A stretch of 35,935 nt of DNA. Source: a bacterium CG_4_9_14_3_um_filter_65_15. GTDB taxonomy: Bacteria; Krumholzibacteriota; Krumholzibacteriia; LZORAL124-64-63. Within the stretch, counting starts at the first letter, position 1. The number at the start of each line of letters is the position of its first letter. Positions 1-8,030 of the stretch are shown here, piece by piece. The stretch lies in assembly GCA_002790835.1 (NCBI GenBank), contig PFVX01000010.1:1-35935 (forward strand), in the 5' to 3' direction. The notes beneath the pieces are model-generated. The model was not told the origin of the DNA, ran no database searches, and was given only the letters and a program-made list of their open reading frames with translations. A program made the position numbers and the translations under genes.

Positions 1-453
1 GTCCACGCCGACGGTCTTGCCTTTGAGCAGGTTCTGACCCGCCAGCAGGTCCAGAACCCAGCCAAAAACCTCTTCGTGGGTCTCCAGGTCCAGCCGCTGG
101 CGAATCACCGACAACGTCGAAGGGTCCGGCGTCCGCTCGGTCGTGTCGTAGCCGAGGAAATCCCGCAGGCTCAGCGAATCCGCACAGCGCCAGGCGATGC
201 CGCGCTCGGAGTCGATGCCCTCGAAGAAACCGACCAGCAACATCCGGAAGTCCACACCGGGCGGAATGCTCGGCCGACCCAGCGAGTCGCTGTAGAAGCG
301 AGAGTAGCGGGCCTCGACAAACTCATCGAAGCCGTGTCGGATCAGCAGCTTGTTCAGCTTGACGTAGAACGGGTGGCCCGGAGAGCGGGGAAGGTCAGAG
401 CTGTTGATCCACAGTGGCTGTTGAGTGCTTTGGCGGCGGCGCTTCATCGCCAT
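1..453 (-). CDS. IS1182/IS5-like transposase, N-terminal part (cut by window edge)
   Basis: Reading the minus strand from an ATG at 453 gives 151 codons open to the window edge, so the catalytic DDE part is missing. The N-terminus begins MAMKRRRQSTQQPLW. It continues with the RPSIPPGVDFRMLLVGFF and SERGIAWRCADSLSLRDFLG blocks typical of the InsH/DUF772 N-terminal domain of IS1182- and IS5-type DDE transposases. A GGAGG lies seven bases before the ATG, which fixes the start. The family call rests on memory of these motifs. The exact IS family cannot be settled without the rest of the protein. Confidence 0.8.
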   Translation of the reverse strand, partial: MAMKRRRQSTQQPLWINSSDLPRSPGHPFYVKLNKLLIRHGFDEFVEARYSRFYSDSLGRPSIPPGVDFRMLLVGFFEGIDSERGIAWRCADSLSLRDFLGYDTTERTPDPSTLSVIRQRLDLETHEEVFGWVLDLLAGQNLLKGKTVGVD

Positions 454-551
454 GAGATATCCTCCGTGATGATGGTCCGCCGCTATGATACAATATGCAC
501 GCAATCGATGGGAGACAAATGCAGGGCTCGGGAGTTTTTCAACGGGCTGCT
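1..551 (-). mobile_element. Partial insertion sequence with probable terminal inverted repeat at 532-551
   Basis: The transposase gene runs leftward out of the window. Upstream of its start, at 532-551, the plus strand reads GAGTTTTTCAACGGGCTGCT. This resembles the GTTGAAAAACTC-type ends of many IS1182/IS5-like elements, with the CTGC side outermost. The element would end about 43 bases from the manC stop codon. The opposite end and any target duplication lie outside the window, so the exact boundary is inferred. Confidence 0.55.
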
Positions 552-594
552 GAGCCAGGCAGGGGTATTTTCCATGGTGGGGGACTCGGTGGAT

Positions 595-2001
595 CTACAC
601 GCGCCCGTACTCGTCCTCGAATCGCTCGATGTCGTCTTCGCCCAGGTAGTCCCCGATCTGCACCTCGATCAGCTCCAGGTTGGTGGTGCCCGGGTTGTCC
701 AGGCGATGCTTGGTTTCGATCGGGATGTAAATGGACTGGTTGGGGCGGAGGGTGGATACCTCTTCGCCACACGTGACCTTAGCTGTGCCCCGGACCACGA
801 CCCAGTGTTCCTGGCGCCGGTGATGCAACTGCAGGGAGAGCCTCTGGCCCGGGTGGACGATGATGCGCTTGACCTGGAATCCATCCACTGCCAGCAGGGA
901 TTCGTAAGAGCCCCAGGGCCGGTCAACCTTGGTGTGATGGTCTGATTCCTCTCTGCCTGCGGCCTGCAGGGCCTCAACGATTCCCTTGACACCCTGGGCG
1001 TGGTCCTTGCCGGCGACGAGGATGGCGTCGGGGGTTTCGACAACTACCAGGTTATCCACGCCCAAGGTCGCCACCAAGCGGGAATTGCTGATGACAAGGC
1101 TGTCGCTTGTTTTCACTGCCATGACATCGCCACGTGTGGAGTTACCCTGGTCGTCTTTGGGGAAGATGTCCCACAGCGCGGGCCATGCTCCCACATCGCT
1201 CCAACCGCATTCCAGCGGCACGACCAGACCCTTGTCCGTATGTTCCATAACGGCGTAGTCGATGGAATCGGAAGGGCACGCGGAAAAAGCATCGTGATCC
1301 AGGAAGATGTAGTCGCCGTCACGTTGGGAAGCGGCCAGGGCCCGGGCCACCATCGGCGGCATTTTTGGCGCGAAGCGCTCCAGTTCCTGGAGGTAGGTCG
1401 CTGCGCGCAACAGGAACATGCCGCTGTTCCAGTAGCAGTCTCCATCGGCTATGAGCTTTTCGGCTTTGGCTTGGTCCGGTTTCTCGATGAACGCGGAAAT
1501 GGGGGAGCCGCCTCCGTCGCCGGATCGGTGGATGCGGATATATCCGAACCCCGTTGAGGCATACGCAGGAACGATCCCGAAGGTGACCAGCTTTCCCGCC
1601 ATGGCTGAAGGTGTGCCGGCGGCAACAGCTTGGGCAAAGGCGGTGGTGTCGGGGACGAGATGGTCTGCGGGAAGGACCAGAAGCAGGGCCTCGGGGTCGG
1701 TTTTCACGGCGTACAGGGCCGCTGCCGCCACCGCAGGGGCGGTGTTGCGACCCACGGGCTCCAGGATAAGGGAATCGGGAGCGATCCCCAATCCCGCCAT
1801 TTGCTCACTGACCAGGAAACGATGGTCGGCATTGCAGACCAAGAGCGGGGCGGAGGCTCCAGGTAGTTGCGATGCGTGCTGGACGGTCATGGCCAGCAGA
1901 CTCGTTTCCCCTGTGAGGGGAAGGAACTGTTTTGGGCTCAGTCGGCGGGACAGGGGCCAGAGACGGCTGCCCATTCCGCCGGAAAGTATGACGGGAATCA
2001 T
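595..2001 (-). CDS. manC: Mannose-1-phosphate guanylyltransferase / mannose-6-phosphate isomerase (type II, bifunctional)
   Basis: It makes GDP-mannose from mannose-1-phosphate and GTP, and the fused cupin probably interconverts fructose- and mannose-6-phosphate. It acts in the cytoplasm for polysaccharide synthesis. The 468-residue protein starts with the nucleotidyltransferase signature GGMGSRLWPLSR (residues 8-19) followed by SPKQF. FIEKP lies mid-domain, and the C-terminal isomerase cupin carries LQLHHRRQEHWVVVRGTA. Length matches the ManC/AlgA family. The ATG at 2001 is chosen because MIPVILSGG is the usual N-terminus and GAGG lies upstream. An ATG at 2097 would add 32 non-homologous residues. 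It follows the UDP-sugar dehydrogenase gene at a gap of about 155 bases, and an IS end lies just downstream. Confidence 0.93.
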   Translation of the reverse strand: MIPVILSGGMGSRLWPLSRRLSPKQFLPLTGETSLLAMTVQHASQLPGASAPLLVCNADHRFLVSEQMAGLGIAPDSLILEPVGRNTAPAVAAAALYAVKTDPEALLLVLPADHLVPDTTAFAQAVAAGTPSAMAGKLVTFGIVPAYASTGFGYIRIHRSGDGGGSPISAFIEKPDQAKAEKLIADGDCYWNSGMFLLRAATYLQELERFAPKMPPMVARALAASQRDGDYIFLDHDAFSACPSDSIDYAVMEHTDKGLVVPLECGWSDVGAWPALWDIFPKDDQGNSTRGDVMAVKTSDSLVISNSRLVATLGVDNLVVVETPDAILVAGKDHAQGVKGIVEALQAAGREESDHHTKVDRPWGSYESLLAVDGFQVKRIIVHPGQRLSLQLHHRRQEHWVVVRGTAKVTCGEEVSTLRPNQSIYIPIETKHRLDNPGTTNLELIEVQIGDYLGEDDIERFEDEYGRV

Positions 2002-2156
2002 CGTGATGCCATCCTCGTTCTGCAGTGCCCAGCCGCAACCATCGGAGTCCGATTTCCGGGCAATATAAGGCATTTCCCACACTTTGTCCTGAGGCAACTG
2101 AGGTGGGGTGCAGGCTCGAATTCCACCGTTCCGGGCCGGTGCGACTGCCGTGGAAC

Positions 2157-3455
2157 CTACAACTTAATGATTCGGGGGCAATCGAAATTCTTTAGCGCGT
2201 TCCTGGTGTCGATGATGATGGCCGAGGTGTCGATGGTCAGGGAATGGTCGACATCGGGGTGAGGCGTGGTGATGACAATGGCGCTGAAGGTACCCAGCGT
2301 TTGGGTGTCCCATTCGGTAATCCTCTTGCCGGAAATGCCTTCGGGAAGGCTTTTGACGTGGGGATCGTACCACGACAATTCTCCGCCGAGGTCATCGATC
2401 ATCTGGATGATGTCCAGCGCGGGGGATTCCCGTACGTCTTCGATCCCAGCCTTATAGGAGACGCCGACGACGAGAATCTTGCTGCCGCGGACGGATAGGG
2501 ATTTCTCATTGAGTCCCTTGATGAGGAGGTTGATGACGTGTTTGGGCATGTTTCCGTTGACCTGTCCGGCAAGTTCAATGAACTTGGAATCGAATCCAAA
2601 CAGCTTGGCCTTCCAGGCCAGATAAAAGGGGTCGATGGGAATGCAGTGTCCCCCAAGGCCCGGCCCGGGATAAAACGGCATGTAGCCAAACGGTTTCGTC
2701 GATGCGCCATCGATCACTTCCCATACGTCAATATCCATCGCGCTGCACATCAGGGCGATTTCATTGACCAGTCCGATATTCACGCTGCGGAAGGTGTTCT
2801 CGAGTAGCTTGACGGTCTCGGCCACCTTGACGGAGGACACGGGTATGACTTTGTCCATGACCTTGGAATAGAGGGTGACTGCGACTTCCCGGCAGGAATC
2901 GGTAACTCCACCCACGATCTTGGGGATGTTGACGGTCTGGAATTCCTTGTTGCCGGGATCCACGCGTTCCGGACTGAATGCCAGGAAAAAATCATCTCCC
3001 ACCGTGAAACCTGTCTCCTCGATGATGGGCAAAATGATCTCTTCGGTCGTTCCGGGGTATGTGGTGCTCTCCAGGATGATCAGCATTCCCGTATGCATAT
3101 GACGGGCAATGGAATTCACGGCGGACTGGATATAGGAGATATCCGGATCCTTGGTCTTGCTCAAGGGAGTGGGCACGCAGATGTTCACGCTGTCCACGTC
3201 GGCCAACAGACTCATGTCTGAGGTCGCCTTGAAGTGCCCCCCGTCCAGGACTTCCCTCAACTCGGCGGACGAGACATCATTGATGTAGCTTTCTCCCTTG
3301 GCGATGGAGGCCAGTTTTTTCTCGGAGAGATCAAAGCCGATCACATCGAACCCCGCCTTGGCGAAGGCGACGGCAAGGGGTAGACCGACGTATCCCAGGC
3401 CGATGACCCCGAGCTTCGCCATTCCGGCTTCGATTTTCGCTTTGATGGTATTCAC
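2157..3455 (-). CDS. Nucleotide-sugar dehydrogenase (UDP-GlcNAc/UDP-ManNAc 6-dehydrogenase, WbpA/WecC type)
   Basis: It oxidises C6 of a UDP-N-acetylhexosamine to the uronic acid with two NAD, supplying acidic sugars for O-antigen or capsule. The Rossmann motif GLGYVGLPLA is at residues 19-28. The central block SPERVDPGN, the KLLENTFR helix and the catalytic cysteine Cys271 in GGHCIPIDPF are all present, as is the C-terminal UDP-binding domain with YKAGIEDVRESP. GPGLGGHCIPIDPFYLAWKA resembles WbpA-type enzymes more than UDP-glucose dehydrogenases, but substrate cannot be fixed by eye. The start is GTG at 3455, six bases after a GGAGG. An ATG at 3422 is an alternative. It heads the minus-strand pair with manC. 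Confidence 0.9.
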   Translation of the reverse strand: MNTIKAKIEAGMAKLGVIGLGYVGLPLAVAFAKAGFDVIGFDLSEKKLASIAKGESYINDVSSAELREVLDGGHFKATSDMSLLADVDSVNICVPTPLSKTKDPDISYIQSAVNSIARHMHTGMLIILESTTYPGTTEEIILPIIEETGFTVGDDFFLAFSPERVDPGNKEFQTVNIPKIVGGVTDSCREVAVTLYSKVMDKVIPVSSVKVAETVKLLENTFRSVNIGLVNEIALMCSAMDIDVWEVIDGASTKPFGYMPFYPGPGLGGHCIPIDPFYLAWKAKLFGFDSKFIELAGQVNGNMPKHVINLLIKGLNEKSLSVRGSKILVVGVSYKAGIEDVRESPALDIIQMIDDLGGELSWYDPHVKSLPEGISGKRITEWDTQTLGTFSAIVITTPHPDVDHSLTIDTSAIIIDTRNALKNFDCPRIIKL

Positions 3456-3718
3456 ACACGGCCTCCAGGGTTGGGCGAGAGAACTGCGGCAGAAAAAACT
3501 GCAACGGCTCTAATATCGGCGTTGACTGGCAAAATTAAGCCAAATTTCGGTTTTTCCATGAAAAATCTTGGAAGAAAGTCGCGAGGTTGGCAGTGCGAGG
3601 TTCCGGCCTCCTTGCTGTGCCAATCTGTCCATCCAAGCCGCAACTTGCCGTGGGTCGGGGGATATTCTATGCTTTCGACCGTAGATTCAAGTCCTGTTCC
3701 GTTTCACTCAAGGATTCC
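3456..3718. other. Divergent intergenic region between the sugar genes and mqnA
   Basis: This 263-base gap separates two divergent operons and must hold both promoters. A relatively AT-rich core lies around 3520-3570, including the short inverted repeat TGGCAAAATTAAGCCA. No convincing -35/-10 pair or RNA gene was recognised. The reading frame of mqnA stays open back to 3587, but those extra codons look non-coding. Confidence 0.5.
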
Positions 3719-4588
3719 ATGAAATCTGGTTATCGCATTGCGGCGGTTTCCTTTCTGAACACCATTCCCCTGCTGGAAGGGCTGGCTGATCGAACGGGCG
3801 TTTGCCTCGATGTGGACCTGCCCAGCCGCCTTGCCGGACGCTTGCGGGACGGTTCCGCCGACGCCGCCCTGGTGCCCGTGGCCGAGGTCCTCGCCGGCCG
3901 GACCGGAGGCATCATCAGCCCGACCGGCATCGCCTGTGACGGCCCCGTCGACAGCGTGATCCTGTTTGCGCCCGGGGATCCCGGTGAACTGAACCGGGTT
4001 TCCGTCGATCGCGGTTCCCGCTCCTCGGTGGCCCTGTTGCGAATCCTGTTGACCGAGCTGCACCACGTCCAACCCGAATTCGTGGAAGTGGAGCCGAGAC
4101 CCGGACAACGGCTCGATCCGGGTGAGGGCATCCTCATCATCGGCGACCGCTGCTTCGCCCAGATGGCGGCCCTCAAGGGGGAAAACCCCGGCAACCTGAT
4201 CGCCCACGACCTGGGCGCGATGTGGAAGAACCTGACGGGCCTGCCGTTCGTGTTCGCCGCCTGGGCCGCCGCGCCCGACCTGGTTGCGCGTCGTGGCCTG
4301 GATGCCGCCTGCGAACTGGGAGACCTGCTCACCGCCGCCCGGGACCGGGGCCTGGCCCGCCTGGACGAGATCGCCGCCGAGCAGGCCGCCGCGGGGCGCC
4401 TGGGCCGCGGCGGGGAAGCGAGCCCGGAAGCCATCGCTTATTATTACCGAAAGTCCCTGCGTTTCGTGCTGGACGAACGGGCGCGGCGGGGAATGGAACG
4501 GTTTCGGGAGCTGGCTCGGATCCACGAAGTGATTCCCGCGGGGCCCGCGCCCCTTTGGCTGTGTCGAGGAGCAGAACATGCCGACTGA
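3719..4588 (+). CDS. mqnA: Chorismate dehydratase MqnA (futalosine menaquinone pathway)
   Basis: It dehydrates chorismate to 3-enolpyruvyl-benzoate, the first committed step of the futalosine route to menaquinone, in the cytoplasm. The 289-residue protein opens with RIAAVSFLNTIPLLEGL, the family signature. Later blocks are SADAALVPVAE (residues 47-56) and the DGPVDSVILF strand typical of this periplasmic-binding-protein fold. The ATG at 3719 is chosen because family proteins begin a few residues before RIAAVSFLN and AAGGA lies upstream. An in-frame start at 3587 would add 44 unlikely residues. Its 3' end overlaps mqnC by 11 bases, so the two are translationally coupled. Confidence 0.93.
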   Translation: MKSGYRIAAVSFLNTIPLLEGLADRTGVCLDVDLPSRLAGRLRDGSADAALVPVAEVLAGRTGGIISPTGIACDGPVDSVILFAPGDPGELNRVSVDRGSRSSVALLRILLTELHHVQPEFVEVEPRPGQRLDPGEGILIIGDRCFAQMAALKGENPGNLIAHDLGAMWKNLTGLPFVFAAWAAAPDLVARRGLDAACELGDLLTAARDRGLARLDEIAAEQAAAGRLGRGGEASPEAIAYYYRKSLRFVLDERARRGMERFRELARIHEVIPAGPAPLWLCRGAEHAD

Positions 4589-5816
4589 TTTTCCCAACGC
4601 AGGCCACGGTCCCATGGATCCGGCCCAGTTCCAGGAGCTGGTGGAGCTCAAGGCTGCTCAGGCCGCCGCCGAGCCGGCCTTCATGCCGACCATCGAGCCC
4701 TTCCGGGTGCCCACGGTTTCGACTCCCCTGGCCGGCGAGCTTCTGGGCGAGGCCCTGACCCGGCGGCTGACGGGGGGCGAGCTGCTGATCCTCTTCGAGG
4801 AGGCCTCGCTGCACGACGTGGGCCGTGTCGCCCAGCAGCTGCGGATTCTGCGCTGCGATCCCGACCGGGTGAGCTACATCATCGACCGCAACGTCACCTA
4901 CACCAACCTGTGCTATGCCGACTGCGGGTTCTGCGCCTTCAACCGGCACCAGGGCGACGGGGACGAATACCTCTTGTCGCTGGACGAGATCCTGGAGAAA
5001 TGCCGCACGGTGATCGAAGCGGGAGGCAATCAGATCCTGCTGCAGGGCGGGCATCACCCCAAGGAACGCCTGCCATACTACGAGACCATGTTGCGCGGGA
5101 TCAAGGAGGCCTGGCCGCAGATGTGGATCCACGGCTTCTCGCCCAGCGAGGTCCAGCATTTCGCGCGCCTGAACCGCCTGGGTGAGAGGGATGTCATCTT
5201 GCGGCTGCAGGCCGCGGGGCTGGACTCCATTCCCGGCGGCGGGGCCGAGATCCTGAGCGACCGGGTGCGACAGGTCATGGCGCCGGGCAAGGCCATGTCC
5301 GACGAGTGGATCGGAATCATGGAGAAGGCCCACCACGCCGGCCTGCCCACCACCGCGACCATGATGTTCGCCCACATCGAGAGCTATGCCGAGCGCGTCG
5401 AGCACCTGCTGAGGGTGCGCGACAGCCAGGACCGCACCGGCGGGTACACGGCCTTCATCCCCTGGACCTTCCAGCCCCATCGCACCCCCATGATGCAGCG
5501 GCCGGAAATCCGCGCCCAGGTGGAATCCCACGGGTATCTGGGCTCGGTGGACTACCTGCGGACCCTCGCCATCAGTCGCATCGCCCTGGACAACTTCGCC
5601 AACATCCAGTCCTCCTGGGTGACCCAGGGCAAGGCGGTGGGGCAGATGACCCTCTTCTTCGGCGCCAACGATCTGGGCAGCCTGATGATGGAGGAAAGCG
5701 TCGTGTCGGCGGCCGGCGTCAGTCACCCTTTGACACGTGCGGACCTGGACGAGATGATCATCGGCGCGGGATTCGAACCCTCCTTGAGGGACAACGGGTA
5801 CAATCGGGTCGGGTAA
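4578..5816 (+). CDS. mqnC: Cyclic dehypoxanthinyl futalosine synthase MqnC (radical SAM)
   Basis: This radical SAM enzyme cyclises dehypoxanthinyl futalosine to the spiro product of the menaquinone pathway. The iron-sulfur cysteines are Cys112, Cys116 and Cys119 in NLCYADCGFCAF. The block GLDSIPGGGAEILSDRVR and the run MMFAHIESYAERVEHLL followed by TAFIPWTFQP match MqnC rather than its relative MqnE. At 412 residues it is roughly 40-50 longer than typical MqnC, with the extra length before the radical SAM core. An ATG at 4578 preceded by GAGGAG supports this longer form. It overlaps mqnA by 11 bases and is followed by a sulfotransferase 13 bases on. Other mqn genes are not in the window. Confidence 0.93.
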   Translation: MPTDFPNAGHGPMDPAQFQELVELKAAQAAAEPAFMPTIEPFRVPTVSTPLAGELLGEALTRRLTGGELLILFEEASLHDVGRVAQQLRILRCDPDRVSYIIDRNVTYTNLCYADCGFCAFNRHQGDGDEYLLSLDEILEKCRTVIEAGGNQILLQGGHHPKERLPYYETMLRGIKEAWPQMWIHGFSPSEVQHFARLNRLGERDVILRLQAAGLDSIPGGGAEILSDRVRQVMAPGKAMSDEWIGIMEKAHHAGLPTTATMMFAHIESYAERVEHLLRVRDSQDRTGGYTAFIPWTFQPHRTPMMQRPEIRAQVESHGYLGSVDYLRTLAISRIALDNFANIQSSWVTQGKAVGQMTLFFGANDLGSLMMEESVVSAAGVSHPLTRADLDEMIIGAGFEPSLRDNGYNRVG

Positions 5817-5829
5817 CGGGGAGCTGAGG

Positions 5830-6687
5830 ATGCGACTTGCTTCCAAGGGCGGCGTCGGCTTCTGGGAGGCCCAGGCGTTCCGCTTGTTCCGCCTGCGCAA
5901 GCGAGTGCGCCAGTTCTGCAAGTATCGCCCGGGCTGCGACAAGACGGTTCTCTTCATCGTCGGTTGCCAGCGCAGCGGCACCTCCATGCTCCATCATCTG
6001 TTCCGCCTGGACCCCGACAGTGTGACCTACGACGAGGTGAGTCCGCTCTCGGCCGGCGACCACGCCCAGCACCTGCGCTGGACCGACCCGGAACTCGTGC
6101 GGCGCCGCGTCACGGCGGACCGTGCCCCTCTGGTGGTGGCCAAGCCCCTCGTGGAAAGCCAAAACACCGCATTCTGGCTGGACATGTTCCCCGGTTCCCG
6201 CGCTATCTGGGCGTTCCGGCACTTCTCTGATGTGGCCTCGTCCAATGTGGATTTTTTTCGGTCCGGAAACAGCATGGACGACCTGGTCCCCATCCTGGCC
6301 GGTGACGAAACCAGCTGGAAGGCCCAGCACCTGGCCCCGGACGACCGGGATACGATCATGGGGCTTCACCGGCCTGATCTGGACCCTCTCGATGCGGCTG
6401 CACTTTTCTGGTTCGCGCGCAACAGCCTCTTTTTTTCCCGTGGCCTGGACAATGATGCCCGTATCCGCACCTGCAACTACGATGATCTTGTCACGCAACC
6501 GGCTGAAACCATGGCCTCGGCTTACGCCTTCCTCGGTCGTGCCTATCCCGGGGACCGGATCACCAAGGATGTGACAGCCCGGTCGGTTGGCCGGGGGAGG
6601 GACTTACCCTTCGATCCGCGCATCCGGATCCTTTGCGAGGGCATGATGGAGCGCCTGCTGCAGAGGACTTTCCTCCCCGCCGACTGA
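5830..6687 (+). CDS. Sulfotransferase family protein
   Basis: It probably moves sulfate from PAPS to an unknown acceptor. The phosphosulfate-binding loop GCQRSGTSMLHHLF lies at residues 45-58 after strand KTVLFIV. The segment AIWAFRHFSDVASSNVDFFR fits the 3'-phosphate-binding region. The 285-residue length is normal for bacterial Sulfotransfer_1/3 proteins. There is no signal peptide, so it is likely cytoplasmic. It begins 13 bases after mqnC with GGAG upstream of the ATG, so it probably shares the mqn transcript. Mycobacterial Stf3 sulfates a menaquinone derivative, so a quinone substrate is possible, but the sequence alone does not show it. Confidence 0.82.
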   Translation: MRLASKGGVGFWEAQAFRLFRLRKRVRQFCKYRPGCDKTVLFIVGCQRSGTSMLHHLFRLDPDSVTYDEVSPLSAGDHAQHLRWTDPELVRRRVTADRAPLVVAKPLVESQNTAFWLDMFPGSRAIWAFRHFSDVASSNVDFFRSGNSMDDLVPILAGDETSWKAQHLAPDDRDTIMGLHRPDLDPLDAAALFWFARNSLFFSRGLDNDARIRTCNYDDLVTQPAETMASAYAFLGRAYPGDRITKDVTARSVGRGRDLPFDPRIRILCEGMMERLLQRTFLPAD

Positions 6688-6691
6688 TTCC

Positions 6692-6706
6692 GGGAACGGG
6701 AATTGC
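6692..6706 (+). promoter_or_regulatory. Sigma-54-like -24/-12 element upstream of the lipoprotein gene
   Basis: GGGAACGGGAATTGC fits TGGCAC-N5-TTGC at the key GG and GC positions (spacing N10). It lies 5-19 bases after the sulfotransferase stop and about 70 bases before the next ATG. A near-identical 15-mer occurs at 18030 before the secretion operon, which raises its credibility. No activator binding site was identified. Confidence 0.45.
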
Positions 6707-6775
6707 GGATCATGCCCAAGGGAAGATGCCAAACGTGCATTTTGCCCGCTGGAATCCTTTTCTGGATGGTGAATA

Positions 6776-8029
6776 ATGAAACGGCATGCGATGGACATTG
6801 TGCTGTTAGCCCTTTGCTTGGGCCTATCGGCGTGTTACAACGCGCTGTCGCCCACCGAAACCACACTCGTCGGTCCCGGCGGTTTAACCGATCGTTCCAT
6901 CCCCATCGGTGCCTTGAACTACGTCTGTGGCGACCTGAACGATCCCGCCGAGATCGCCAAGCTGGCGCGCGCCGATATCCTGATCCTGAGCGCCTGGCAG
7001 TTCTGGGAGACGAGCGCGGATCTGAGCCTGATCAGACAGGCCAACCCGGATATCAAGATCGTGGCCTATTTCAGCGTCAAGGCGGTCCAGACGCCCTGGG
7101 CGGCGGGGCCGGAGGGGAATTACACTCGCCAGCTCTACGATACCGCCATGCCCTATCTCGCCCACACGACCACGGGCGATACGGCTTCGGATTGGTACGG
7201 AAGTTACCTGTACAATTTCACGATCCCGGCCGCCCGTTCCGCCATGCTGGATATCTTCGAACACTTCCAGAACACAAGCAGCAACCAGTTCGACGGGGTG
7301 TTCTGGGACTACTTTCCACCTCGGCTATATGTGCCCGCGGATATCAAGGAAGAAACCGGTCTGGTGGATCTGGACGAGAACGGCATCGACCATTGGAACG
7401 ATCCCGACGAGGTCGAGCTCTTTCAACGGAGCCAGGAGGCCTGGATCGACGAAATGCGGGCGCGCATGGGGGACGGCTTCATCCAGATCGCCAACGGGGT
7501 GCGCGCGCTGGAGGATTCGACCTTTGCCGCCAAGGTGGACGGCATGTTCTACGAGGATTTTCCGGCCCAGGGGTACAACGGAGCTTACGAGTTCCGCATG
7601 GCCCTGGATCCGGCCCAGTACAATAACCTTTTCACCGCCCGCACCTGGCCCCGCACGCAGAACGGCGGACCCTGGTTGCTTCTGTCCCACTTGAGGAGCG
7701 GCGGAACAGTGTTCGGCCCGTATCCGGATTACTCACCGATCCCCATCGATGCCGACGACTTGACGCGAGCGGTGGCCATGCTGACCGATGCCACAACCAT
7801 CACGTATGACGGTACCGGTACACGTTCCGCCGGGATCCCTGAGGTCGAGTACTATCTCGGAGCCCCCCTCGGCGGGGTCACCATCGACTATCCGACGTAT
7901 ACGCGGGAATTCGAACACGGTCGCATCGTGTTGACCATGCGCACGGGGGCCTACCCCACACCGTTCGACTACGAGGTCTATCAGGACGGCCAGCTGCTGG
8001 ACCGGTCTCCTTACCCGGCGGCGAATTAG
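6776..8029 (+). CDS. Lipoprotein, putative TIM-barrel glycoside hydrolase-like
   Basis: Residues 1-20 form a lipoprotein signal ending in the lipobox LSAC (Cys20), so the protein is probably anchored in a membrane facing the periplasm or outside. The 417-residue body alternates strands and helices. ADILILSAWQFW, NPDIKIVAYFS and FDGVFWDYFPPR resemble strand ends of the barrel in hypothetical glycosyl hydrolase family 15 or GH114-type enzymes. The acidic residues in DGVFWDYF and DGMFYEDF are candidate catalytic or substrate sites. The family call is tentative, and activity is unknown. It converges with the next gene: only one base separates the two stop codons. A sigma-54-like element lies upstream. 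Confidence 0.6.
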   Translation: MKRHAMDIVLLALCLGLSACYNALSPTETTLVGPGGLTDRSIPIGALNYVCGDLNDPAEIAKLARADILILSAWQFWETSADLSLIRQANPDIKIVAYFSVKAVQTPWAAGPEGNYTRQLYDTAMPYLAHTTTGDTASDWYGSYLYNFTIPAARSAMLDIFEHFQNTSSNQFDGVFWDYFPPRLYVPADIKEETGLVDLDENGIDHWNDPDEVELFQRSQEAWIDEMRARMGDGFIQIANGVRALEDSTFAAKVDGMFYEDFPAQGYNGAYEFRMALDPAQYNNLFTARTWPRTQNGGPWLLLSHLRSGGTVFGPYPDYSPIPIDADDLTRAVAMLTDATTITYDGTGTRSAGIPEVEYYLGAPLGGVTIDYPTYTREFEHGRIVLTMRTGAYPTPFDYEVYQDGQLLDRSPYPAAN

Positions 8030-8030
8030 C

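Noticed and set aside
76-945. Long plus-strand open frame across the IS and manC
   Set aside because: It is antisense to two well-supported genes (transposase N-terminus and manC) and has no recognisable motifs.
3521-3560. Sigma-54 element in the manC-mqnA divergent gap
   Set aside because: The minus-strand TTGGCTTAATTTTGC has GG-N9-GC spacing, one base short of the required N10.
4329-5987. Minus-strand frame of 552 codons opposite mqnC
   Set aside because: It is a shadow of mqnA/mqnC, with composition driven by GC-rich third positions and no family motifs.
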